DNA of 64,000 nucleotides from Megamerina dolium (lineage: Eukaryota > Arthropoda > Insecta > Diptera > Megamerinidae). The number at the start of each line of letters is the position of its first letter. Within the stretch, counting starts at the first letter, position 1. Positions 12,014 through 20,911 of this stretch are shown piece by piece. The translations under genes and the position numbers were made by a program. The notes under the pieces are model-generated. The model was given only the letters and a program-made list of their open reading frames with translations, ran no database searches and was not told the DNA's origin. Location: assembly GCA_963854835.1 (NCBI GenBank), contig OY978525.1, forward strand, positions 86,729,171 through 86,793,170, written 5' to 3'.

Positions 12014-12904
12014 TGTAACGAGTATCGATAGTTGGTTACTCATCACTATTGTGACTGACACTATTGGCAGCATCGAAACGAATGTCAACAAAAAGAAATA
12101 AACGATAACCAGAACAAGCCAACGAGAAAGGAAGAGAAGAATCTCGATAAAGGAAGATTCTGGGGTGTTGCCAACAGAGTATAAATAGAGCCAGTGTTGA
12201 GAAGTGAGAATCAATCGAATTCCGAACGTGACTGCGAAAACATCTATACAGAGGCAAAAGTTGCTAGTACATTAAAGTGTTATTGTAAATAGTTGACTGT
12301 AAGCAGAGTTGATTGTAAATAGAGATTATTAAATAAATTGTTGCTGTATATAGTTGTATAAAATAAGTGTTGCAGTTATTATTAACAGAATCCAGTGATC
12401 GAACAGTGATCGTCCCGAACAAGTTTTTATACTTCCCCTCGATATGGCGCAAGTCGCTCCAAGTGCACTACTTTAAACTTTGCTCTTTTATTCCAGGCAC
12501 GTTGAATTACCTTGTTCGATCACTGGATTCTGTTAATAATAACTGCAACACTTATTTTATACAACTATATACAGCAACAATTTATTTAATAAACACTATT
12601 TTCAATCAACTCTGTTTATAATCAAATATTTACAATAACACTTTAATGTACTAGCAACTTTTGCCTCTGTATCGATGTTTCTGCAATCACGATCGGGATC
12701 AGATTGATTCTCACTTCTCAACACTGGCTCTATTTATACTCTGTTGGCAACACCCCAGAATCTTCCTTTATCGATATTCTTCTCTTCCTTTCTTGTTGGC
12801 TTGTTCTGGTTATCGCTTATTTCTTTTTGTTGACATTCATGTCGATGCTGCCAATAGTGTCAGTCACAATAGTGATGAGTAACAAACTATCGATACTCGT
12901 TACA
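12014..12904. mobile_element. Head-to-head pair of Gypsy LTRs (inverted-LTR insertion)
   Basis: A forward LTR (12014-12404, starts TGTAACGAGTATCG) is followed by ~96 bp of pol 3'-end sequence (12411-12506, equal to 14950-15045) and then an LTR in reverse (about 12501-12904, ends CGATACTCGTTACA). Both outer ends are therefore the U3 end. ATAT flanks the unit on both sides (12010-12013, 12905-12908). Inner junctions show TTGAAT microhomology and a short direct repeat CAGTGATCG. The arms can pair over ~390 bp. Confidence 0.85.
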
Positions 12905-13093
12905 ATATTTTAAACATTTATTTACACGCCACGCAAAAGGTAGATTGAACAGGTAGTAGAAGGAGAACAGGTGGTTTGATTTATTTTTTTTTTTTCTTGG
13001 GCATGGAAACGTCATACATTCTTTACATTTCATTTTATGTTTGCAAATGTATGATATTGACATTTTGACAATTGACAGATTGTCAAATACATA

Positions 13094-13540
13094 CAGTGTT
13101 GTGAGAAATAAGACAAAATCTTTGATTTTATTATAATATCATTGTTTCTAATTAAATAAAATTTTACACATTTTTTTTTATATAAATATAGTTAGTTCTG
13201 TAACAAACCTACTAACATCGATGTTTCAAGGTTTGTGCAAAAATTTGTAAAGGTAATAACGTTGATGTAAAAACGAAATCGAGTGAAACGTTATATAGAA
13301 GAACGCAAAAAAAAAATAAAAAAAATTGCCAACAATTTAATGGGCTACAAAACTGCATATAAAACGTGATTATATTATAAAGTTAAATATTTTGATGAAA
13401 GTTTGTTGAACTTTGAAACTCGGATGTTAGTAGGATTTGTTGTAGGGCTACCTGTAAATTCTTAAAAGAATGCGTAAAATATTATTTAATTAAAAACAAT
13501 TAAATTATAATAAAATCAAAGATGTCTTCTCACAACACTG
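13094..13540. mobile_element. Fold-back Tc1-type MITE (CAGTGTTGTGAGAA)
   Basis: 447 bp with TA on each side (13092-13093, 13541-13542). Ends CAGTGTTGTGAGAA...TTCTCACAACACTG continue into ~75-bp inverted repeats, and a further inverted pair (CCTACTAACATC...GATGTTAGTAGG) lies inside, so most of the element can fold on itself. No coding capacity. Confidence 0.8.
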
Positions 13541-13922
13541 TATGTATTTGTCATTCTGTCAATTGTCAAATACATACAGTTCTTTTGCACTATACTGTAG
13601 ATATACGAGATACGAGAACACCAAAAGTAGCATCTAGCTTTCCGGCAGTTGTCAAACTCACATTCATTTTGTAAACAAAAAATGGAAATATTTCTAATAA
13701 ATACTGAATATAATATTTAATAGCTTTTTGTGAAATAGAAATAGTGCAACTTACTGGTTGTAATATTATTTATGAATGAAGAGCATATTTACCATGTGGC
13801 TATACGAAAAAGTAGTTAATGCAACAAGAGAACGTTTTAAGTCATCTCAAGGGAAATGTGTTTGAGTCGACGTTGCCAATTGGTTGTAGTTAAGTTCATT
13901 CGCATTCTGAATTCATGAATTA

Positions 13923-14420
13923 ATGCTTGTAAATAAAAGCCTAACTGATAGATATAGTGAGAAAACTAACAGATTAAGGAAAACTTGGTATTTAGTAAGA
14001 ACAATTCCTTCAGGAAAGTATGCATTTACTATTTCATTATTTTTGCAAGCTTTCGCTATCTATTCGAGACATTTTCTTCGATTTCTTTATTTAGTTTTCT
14101 TATTTTAAAGAACATTCTTGCACAGAAGAATAAGGTTTTTATTTTAATATTGCAATTAATATGGGAAACTTGCTCAATATGATTTTTCACAAAGTTTTTT
14201 GTTATAAGCAAATTGTCTCCGTTAATAGCTTCGAAAATTGTTACAAAATTAATTATGTGGGCCATCGTCGTTTCTTTTAGCTTTGCTAAAACAGCCTCAT
14301 TCAGGTGATTCGCCCAAGTGAGGCATCGAATGCAAAGTCGTCCAATTTTTGTGCGTCGGAAGTTCTGCTGCATGAATAAACTATATTACGTTAATGGAGT
14401 TAAATATGGTAGCTATGTAG
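13923..14420 (-). pseudogene. P-element-like transposase C-terminal remnant, copy 2
   Basis: The minus-strand frame 14373-14056 reads ...LTWANHLNEAVLAKLKETT...NGDNLLITKNFVKNHIEQ...FCARMFFKIRKLNKEIEE, colinear with the frame at 22075-21695. Upstream on the minus strand a fragment reads VDDTSDLESS. The order (acidic linker, W-x-NH-x4-GL-like segment, N-FV/KNHIEQ, F.RIRKLNK) resembles the end of P-element-superfamily transposases. Only this exon-sized piece survives; its far end abuts the truncated Gypsy LTR at 14567. Confidence 0.55.
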
Positions 14421-14566
14421 TATCAAGAAATCAGTGAAAATTATCTGGGAAGGATAACTGCGAACTTTCCAAATCAGACGTATCATCTACTTCAATATTT
14501 GCAGCACCGACAGGACTCCTTCATTGCGTCCAAGTATGATAATATGATATTTAAACTCCTGTTGGC

Positions 14567-14927
14567 CTGCAACACTTATTTTATACAACTATATACAGCA
14601 ACAATTTATTTAATAATCTCTATTTACAATCAACACTGTTTACAATCAACTATTTACTATAACACTTAAATGTACTTGCAACTTTTGCCTCCGTATCAAT
14701 GTTTTCGCAATCACGTTCGGAAGTAGATTGATTTCAATTCTCAACACTGGCTCTATTTATACTCTGTTGGCAACACCCCAGAATCTTCCTTTATCGAGAT
14801 TCTTCTCTTCCTTTCTCGTTGGCTTGTTCTGGTTATCGCTTATTTCTTTTTGTTGACATTCGTTTCGATGCTGCCAATAGAGTCAGTCACAATAGTGATG
14901 AGTAATCAACTATCGATACTCGTTACA
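14567..14927 (-). repeat. 3' LTR of the Gypsy element (truncated by 76 bp)
   Basis: Matches 20091-20451 over 361 bp with no difference I could see. The first 76 bp of the complete LTR (20015-20090) are absent at the outer edge, which meets P-like sequence at 14566. Any target duplication on this side is lost. Confidence 0.9.
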
Positions 14928-14940
14928 CTGCCCTCCTCTT
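14928..14940 (-). promoter_or_regulatory. Polypurine tract
   Basis: In the sense direction AAGAGGAGGGCAG lies immediately before the 3' LTR (TGTAACG...). This is the plus-strand priming site of reverse transcription. The same tract precedes the LTR at 892. Confidence 0.85.
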
Positions 14941-14965
14941 AACCTTGTTCGTCCCGAACAAGTTT

Positions 14966-17761
14966 TTATACTTCCCCTCGATATGGCGCAAGTCGCTCCA
15001 AGTGCACTACTTTAAACTTTGCTCTTTTATTCCAGGCACGTTGAATGCGATACACTACGTCATTTATCTTTGCTATAATCTCATATGGTCCTTCCCAATG
15101 AGTCTGTAGTTTAGGAGACAGGCCTTTCTTTCGTTGTGGATTATGAAGCATTACAAGCTCTCCTTCATAGAACCCTTTTGAATTTGCTTTCAAGTCATAC
15201 CTGGCCTTCATCTTATCGCTTATCATCTGCGACCGCTCTCTGATGAACCGATGTACTTCATCCAACTGTTCCCGCTTTTCGCTAGTATAATTACCTTCGG
15301 CTGATCTCGTTGGTGTTACGACTCCAAATTTTAAATCAGCTGGCAGTCTTAACTCGTTTCCAAAAATTGCCATTGCCGGTGTAGTAGCCGTCGTATCATG
15401 TTGTGCGCATCGATATGCCATGAGGAACATTGGTATATGTACATCCCAGTCTCTTTGGTATTTATCTACGACTTTTCTCAAATATTCTTCCAAGGTACGG
15501 TTAAATCGTTCTACCATGCCATCAGATTGTGGATGCAAAGGTGTTGTACGAGTTTTGTATATACCCAGCATACGGCATATCTCTTGGAATACAACTGATT
15601 CGAAATTTCGACCTTGGTCTGAGTGTAATTCCATCGGTACACCAAAACGAGTAATCCATTGGTTGACGAATACATCCGCAACTGTACTAGCTTCTTGATT
15701 TGGAATGGGGTATACTTCAGGCCATTTACTGAAGTAATCTATAACCACCAGAACATACTTGTTTCCTGCGTTGCTTATTGGAAATGGTCCAGCTATGTCC
15801 ATAGTAATCCGCTCAAATGGAGCACCCACGGTGTATTGGTGCATCTTACCACGACTTTTCTTAGTGGGACCTTTGGCCATTGCACATTGCTTACACTTCC
15901 GTATCCAATCAGCGACATGGTCATGACATCCAACCCAATAAAATCGTTCCTTTATTTTCGCGACGGTTTTGGTGATTCCCAAATGCCCTCCACTGGAGGC
16001 ATTGTGATACTCAGCTATCACTTCATTTATTCTTGCCTTGGGTACCACTAGCAGATCATAAGTGATTTTTCCATCTTCACTTTCCCATGTTCGGAATAAA
16101 CATCCGTCTCGTAAGTGCAGGCTTTGCCACTGCGCCCAGTATGCCTTTGCTATTGGATTCTCATTAGCCATTTCTTGCCAATCTGGACGTATGCCCTGCT
16201 CCTTATATTCCATAATCTTTGCGAGATCTGGGTCGTTCCGCTGATCTTCTTGAACTCGTTCGGTGGTCCATGACTCCTCCGGCAATATATTCGTAAGTCG
16301 TATGTCGACAATGTGCTCCTTGCTCTCCACTCGAGAACAATGTTTACATTCCATTTTGCAAGGACGACGAGATAGAGCATCCGCGTTGCCGTGATGTCCT
16401 CCTTTACGATGTTCGATGGTAAAATCATAACTCTGCAGCCTTTCAATCCAGCGCGCCAATTGTCCTTCTGGGTTTTTAAATTGCAATAACCACCTTAGCG
16501 CTGCGTGGTCAGTTCGTAGATGAAATGACTGACCGTACAAGTATTTATGAAAATACTTTACACATTCCTGTATTGCGAGTAACTCTCTTCGAGTGACACA
16601 GTAGTTTCTTTCTGGCTTCGACAGGATTTTACTGTAGTATGCTATTACTTTTTCTTGCCCACCTATGATCTGAGAGAGCACACCACCTATTCCATAGCCA
16701 CTCGCATCTGTATCCAACACAAACTTTTGACCAGGTACTGGATACGATAATACTGGTGCTGAACAGAGTCTTTCTTTCAGTTGTTCGAATGCTTTCTGTT
16801 GTTCCTCGCCCCACACAAATGGTTTGTTCTTTCTTGTCAACTCATGCAGACTGCTGGCGATGTTTGCAAATCCAGGAACAAATCGTCTATAGTAGGTGCA
16901 TAATCCTAGGAAGCTTCTTAACTCGTGAAGATTCGACGGAATAGGCCATTCTTGAACTGCTGCTACTTTCTCCTCGTCGGTATGTACCCCTTCTGTTGTT
17001 ACTTTATGACCAAGATATTTAACTTCTTGCCTGAAGAGTGAACACTTTTTCATATTCAGTTTAAGCCCTGCTGATTGTATACGCTCAAATACTTCTTTCA
17101 ACTTTTCCAGGTGGTCGTTAAAATCTTTTCCCATCACAATAATGTCATCGAGGTACACCAAGCACGTTTTCCAGTGTAGTCCTCTGAGTACACGCTCCAT
17201 CAAACGTTCGAAAGTAGCTGGCGCATTGCATAAACCAAATGGCATGACTGTAAATTGCCATAGACCATCGCCAATACTGAAAGCTGTTTTCTCTTTGTCT
17301 TCCTTACCAAGTTCCACTTGCCAGTAGCCACTTTGCAAATCAAGAGTTGAGAACCACTTCGCACCAGATAGTGTGTCCAGAGTGTCATCGATTCTTGGCA
17401 GTGGATAGCTGTCTTTTTTCGTAATATCATTTAGCTTTCTGTAATCCACACAGAATCGAGTACTTCCATCCTTCTTCTTTACCAGCACAACTGGTGAACT
17501 CCATGGACTCGCTGATGGTTCAATAACACCTTGTTTCTGCATATCGGAAATCAGTTTAATGGCTTCGTCTCTTTTGGCCAATGGAACTCGTCGTGGTGCT
17601 TGACGAATTGGTCTAGAATCACCGGTGTCAATGTGATGCTTCACGATGGTTGTTCGTCCTCCAGTTTTTCCATTTGAAGAAAATATTGAACTGTACTTCT
17701 CCAATACTTGTAAAGCCTTTTCTTTTTGCTGTTTGGTAAGCACACCTGCCCATTCCTCCAT
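14966..17761 (-). CDS. Gypsy pol: RT, RNase H and integrase
   Basis: Open frame of 931 codons, in the same frame as protease and separated from it by one UGA and 12 sense codons. RT: LDLQSGYWQVEL (140-151), MPFGLCNAP (173-181), catalytic YLDD (203-206). RNase H: LDTDASGYGIGGVLSQ followed by YYSKILSKPERNY and RTDHAAL. Integrase: H2C2 zinc site (HNASSGGHLG...CKQCAM), catalytic Asp residues in MDIAGPFP and HSDQGRNF, Glu in MVERFNR, then a GPY-type end (WEGPYEIIAKI). The catalytic residues appear intact. The product makes cDNA from the element RNA and inserts it. Small overlapping antisense frames are shadows. Confidence 0.95.
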   Translation of the reverse strand: MEEWAGVLTKQQKEKALQVLEKYSSIFSSNGKTGGRTTIVKHHIDTGDSRPIRQAPRRVPLAKRDEAIKLISDMQKQGVIEPSASPWSSPVVLVKKKDGSTRFCVDYRKLNDITKKDSYPLPRIDDTLDTLSGAKWFSTLDLQSGYWQVELGKEDKEKTAFSIGDGLWQFTVMPFGLCNAPATFERLMERVLRGLHWKTCLVYLDDIIVMGKDFNDHLEKLKEVFERIQSAGLKLNMKKCSLFRQEVKYLGHKVTTEGVHTDEEKVAAVQEWPIPSNLHELRSFLGLCTYYRRFVPGFANIASSLHELTRKNKPFVWGEEQQKAFEQLKERLCSAPVLSYPVPGQKFVLDTDASGYGIGGVLSQIIGGQEKVIAYYSKILSKPERNYCVTRRELLAIQECVKYFHKYLYGQSFHLRTDHAALRWLLQFKNPEGQLARWIERLQSYDFTIEHRKGGHHGNADALSRRPCKMECKHCSRVESKEHIVDIRLTNILPEESWTTERVQEDQRNDPDLAKIMEYKEQGIRPDWQEMANENPIAKAYWAQWQSLHLRDGCLFRTWESEDGKITYDLLVVPKARINEVIAEYHNASSGGHLGITKTVAKIKERFYWVGCHDHVADWIRKCKQCAMAKGPTKKSRGKMHQYTVGAPFERITMDIAGPFPISNAGNKYVLVVIDYFSKWPEVYPIPNQEASTVADVFVNQWITRFGVPMELHSDQGRNFESVVFQEICRMLGIYKTRTTPLHPQSDGMVERFNRTLEEYLRKVVDKYQRDWDVHIPMFLMAYRCAQHDTTATTPAMAIFGNELRLPADLKFGVVTPTRSAEGNYTSEKREQLDEVHRFIRERSQMISDKMKARYDLKANSKGFYEGELVMLHNPQRKKGLSPKLQTHWEGPYEIIAKINDVVYRIQRAWNKRAKFKVVHLERLAPYRGEV

Positions 17762-17797
17762 CTGTGCTTTTATTTCCGCCTTGCCAGTTCCTGATCT

Positions 17798-18550
17798 TCA
17801 ACTTTTTATCGACGAACCCTTTTCGCAGTCTACTACGGCAGTAACTTCCTGGCAATGACCAATCACCATTCCTTTCTTTACAACTGTAGATGTATTAGTT
17901 GGATTTAAAATTCGCACCGGTACTATTCCATTTTCTTTAGGTTCTACTAACGTCCTACCAAGTATGATGTTTTTATTCGTTATTTCTTTATCTGCTTCCA
18001 CCAGCCACAACTTGCCTGTCCCATCATCCACATTCATCTGTGCCCATATCACCGCTTCTGATTTTGCTGGAACCTCTTGGCGTTGACATGCCAGTACTCG
18101 TTTGATGTTCCCACTACGCTTGTAACCGATGTTCAATGGTAGTTCGACATTTGCATAACGTAGTATCCGTTGATTTAAATCTAACGTAAATCCGTTGTCA
18201 ATCATAAAATCAACACCAATTATTACGTCATCGATGATGTCGGCCACAATGAATTCATGTTCCCATGTGCAATTTCCAATAGATACTCGTTTCTTTATCT
18301 TGCCCAGAATTTGTGCATCCTCACCCGTTGCTGTACGCAATTTTATTCCCATTAAAGGCTCAAACCTCTTTACCAAATCGCTCTTGATTATAGAATGTGA
18401 TGCACCAGTGTCCAGGGTTAACATGAATTCCATATTGTCCAATTTTCCATCAATAGTCAAGCTGCTTGGCACACGCTGTAGTTGTGAAATGTGAATGATG
18501 GGGCAACCCACTGTTGGAGTCAGTTCACGCCCCGCTGAACTGACTCGATT
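17798..18550 (-). CDS. Gypsy protease domain (start of pol, frameshift product)
   Basis: Open in the -1 frame relative to gag, from the overlap at about 18553-18559 through to a UGA at 17798-17800. The aspartic protease signature LDTGASHSII is followed by a flap-like region and VIIGVDFM, as in retroviral-type proteases that dimerise to cut the Gag-Pol polyprotein. There is no natural ATG at the front (a GTG near 18511 is only an apparent start), which fits synthesis by frameshifting from gag. After the UGA the same frame continues into the RT, so the stop is either a mutation or read through. Confidence 0.85.
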   Translation of the reverse strand, partial: NRVSSAGRELTPTVGCPIIHISQLQRVPSSLTIDGKLDNMEFMLTLDTGASHSIIKSDLVKRFEPLMGIKLRTATGEDAQILGKIKKRVSIGNCTWEHEFIVADIIDDVIIGVDFMIDNGFTLDLNQRILRYANVELPLNIGYKRSGNIKRVLACQRQEVPAKSEAVIWAQMNVDDGTGKLWLVEADKEITNKNIILGRTLVEPKENGIVPVRILNPTNTSTVVKKGMVIGHCQEVTAVVDCEKGSSIKS

Positions 18551-19985
18551 TAGTTTAACGATGGATCTGTGTTAGTGGAGCGATCACTATCCACCTTATT
18601 CTCCTTCTTTTGTCTTCCTGGAGAACTCGATCTTGATCGCTTTCGTCGTAGACGGCAGTCACGCGCCATGTGTCCTGGTTTGTCACAAATGAAGCACTTA
18701 CCAGTAAATTTGTTTTCGCGTCGACCTGTTGTTCTTCCTTCAGGCTGCGCTACAGATTTGAATGCCTGACACACTGCTTCAACCAGATCTGCTGTTTCTG
18801 TTTCTAGTTGGCGTACCCGTGGCATTGGTCGACACATCAAACTGGCGGCTTCAAACGTCAAGGCACTACTGACTGTTTCGGCATAAGTATTTCTTGGTGA
18901 CATGACTAGGGCACGCTTTGTCTCTCCATCACGTATGCCATCTATGAAAGCCTCTATTTTGATTTTTTCGACGAACTCTTCCGAATTACCGGAGAACGCT
19001 AGATGACATAAGCGCTCAATATCGGAAGCGAATTCCTGAAGGCTCTCATACTCCGTTGCACTCGCGATCTCAATTCCACACGATGTAATTGACTCTTGTA
19101 TTCATTTCCATATTTCCGCTGGAGGGTGTCCATCAGTGACTGGTAGCTACCACGATCTTTCTCTGGAACCATCTGTAACACCTCGGAAGCATTACCTTTT
19201 AATGCGACTATTAAAGCAGCAGTCTTGTCGCTATCATCCCATTGATTCTTCGAAGCTGTTGTCTCGAATTGAAGCTTGAAGATATTGAATGGCGTGCTTC
19301 CGTCAAATGTTGGTGGCTTTAATTTGATTGTACTTGAATCTCTAATCACTGATGTGGCTGTTCCATTTATTTTTAGTTGATTGAGTTCGTGCTGTAATTT
19401 CTCGAACTTGTCTTCCCAGTCGTCGACATGTTCCTTCAGCTTATCATCCAACTCATCCACGTGTTCTTTCAGCTCTGTGACTTTGTCATTAATAGCTCCG
19501 GAAATTTCCTGAAATCTAAGTTCAATTCCTTTCTGTAGATTTTCGATGACGTGTTCTTGTCGAGCCGAATGTTCTTGAATTTCCATACGCAATTCACTAA
19601 TAACGCCCTCTTGGCGTACCGAATGTTCTTGAAGCTTCGAGTCAATGCGAGACGCATTTCCTTGAATTTCCGTACGCAATTCAGCCGAATGTTCTTGTAA
19701 CTTCGCATTAATTCCTTGCAGTTGCTGCTGCTGCTGTTGCATCATGGATTTCATAAATTCCATGAGTTGACCACTCGAATCTACCTTGCTCTCTTCCTCG
19801 GCGTGCACAACTGCATGTATATCGTCTTCCTCAAAGAACTCATGTTCTTCTACATTAATTCCCTTAGCCTCCATGGCTTTCCTCAGCCTCACCAGCAGTT
19901 CCGCCTTTGCACCTGATGACGATAGGTTCATCTCTACCAACAGCTTTTTAAGCTGGTCCACTTTTAGTTGGTCAATTTTCACCAT
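18550..19985 (-). pseudogene. Gypsy gag, one frameshift
   Basis: The N-terminal frame (19985-18999) opens MVKIDQLKVDQLKKLLVEMNL, a SAP-like DNA-binding motif, then a long coiled coil with repeated QEHS..RTEIQ units (19700-19380) and a capsid-like region (LKPPTFDGSTPFNIFKLQFE). Near 19040-19070 the frame is lost; in the next frame the expected capsid sequence (EYESLQEFASDIERL...) continues to a CCHC zinc knuckle, CFICDKPGHMARDC (about 18690), and an Arg/Ser-rich tail ending at TAA 18550-18552. The shift equals a 1-nt deletion. Gag packages the RNA and forms the particle; this copy cannot make it intact without correction. Confidence 0.85.
18553..18559 (-). promoter_or_regulatory. Putative -1 ribosomal frameshift heptamer
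   Basis: In sense direction G TTA AAC lies in the gag frame directly before the gag stop TAA. GUUAAAC is a slippery heptamer in some viral genes. A -1 slip here enters the frame that is open through protease, which is the frame relation observed. A downstream stimulatory structure was not tested. Confidence 0.6.
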
Positions 19986-19992
19986 CTTTACA

Positions 19993-20012
19993 GAATCCCA
20001 CTTCTGACACCA
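19993..20012 (-). promoter_or_regulatory. Primer binding site for tRNA-Leu
   Basis: In sense direction TGGTGTCAGAAGTGGGATTC, two bases after the 5' LTR. It is complementary to the 3' end of insect tRNA-Leu (…GAATCCCACTTCTGACACCA, from memory). This sets the start of minus-strand cDNA synthesis. Confidence 0.75.
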
Positions 20013-20014
20013 AT

Positions 20015-20451
20015 TGTTACGTTTTTATTCTGTGAACGTTTAATTCTATTTGAATTACCTTGTTCGATCACTGGATTCTGTTAATGATAACTGCAACACT
20101 TATTTTATACAACTATATACAGCAACAATTTATTTAATAATCTCTATTTACAATCAACACTGTTTACAATCAACTATTTACTATAACACTTAAATGTACT
20201 TGCAACTTTTGCCTCCGTATCAATGTTTTCGCAATCACGTTCGGAAGTAGATTGATTTCAATTCTCAACACTGGCTCTATTTATACTCTGTTGGCAACAC
20301 CCCAGAATCTTCCTTTATCGAGATTCTTCTCTTCCTTTCTCGTTGGCTTGTTCTGGTTATCGCTTATTTCTTTTTGTTGACATTCGTTTCGATGCTGCCA
20401 ATAGAGTCAGTCACAATAGTGATGAGTAATCAACTATCGATACTCGTTACA
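20015..20451 (-). repeat. 5' LTR of the Gypsy element (complete)
   Basis: 437 bp, sense TGTAACGAGTATCGATAG... to ...AAAAACGTAACA, i.e. TGT...ACA ends. It carries a TATTTATA-like box around 20277-20285 (antisense of TATAAATA), a probable promoter of the element. Confidence 0.9.
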
Positions 20452-20911
20452 GTATAATGCCCGCAAATGTGTAAATTTCATATTATTTAACATTATGAAT
20501 GTATGACAAATGTGTACCTACACGACGACGCTTTATTTTCATTCCAATTGCTGCAATCTTTCACTCCAGACTTCATTTTTCTAAATAAATAATAAACTAT
20601 TTACTTCTTAGATTTTACACTTTATTCACATAAATTTTTTCTAATGTGACGTCATAGCACAGCAGCTGATTGTTAAACTCATGCAGAATAAAATAACGGT
20701 CCTGCGCAAGAATGATAGAAATACAGATTGCATCCTGTGATGAAACAGTACGAATAGTCGGCGAATAAGAAATGTCAAAATCCCATACAAAAGGTAAATA
20801 AAACTGCGAACGTTTATAAAAAAAAGTAAAATTTAGCAATATTATTACTTTATTATGGTAAATATTAGAAGAAATATTAGAAGTAAATAAATATACTGGG
20901 AAAATATTTAA
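20452..20911. other. Non-coding sequence between Gypsy element and P-like remnant
   Basis: AT-rich, no recognised gene or repeat. A short minus-strand frame (20839-20615) has no family resemblance. Confidence 0.4.

Larger units (their letters stand above)
14567..20451 (-). mobile_element. Ty3/Gypsy LTR retrotransposon, nearly complete
   Basis: A 5.9-kb element on the minus strand: 5' LTR 20015-20451, primer site 19993-20012, gag 19985-18550, protease plus pol 18550-14966, polypurine tract 14928-14940, 3' LTR 14927-14567. Domain order is gag, PR, RT, RNase H, integrase; no envelope gene. The two LTRs look identical over the 361 bp they share, so insertion was recent, yet gag has one frameshift, PR-RT has one in-frame UGA, and the outer 76 bp of the 3' LTR are missing. 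Other pieces of the family: 1-1446 and 12014-12904. Confidence 0.95.

Noticed and set aside
15398..17430. Several 60-130-codon frames within pol
   Set aside because: Shadows of the 931-codon pol frame.
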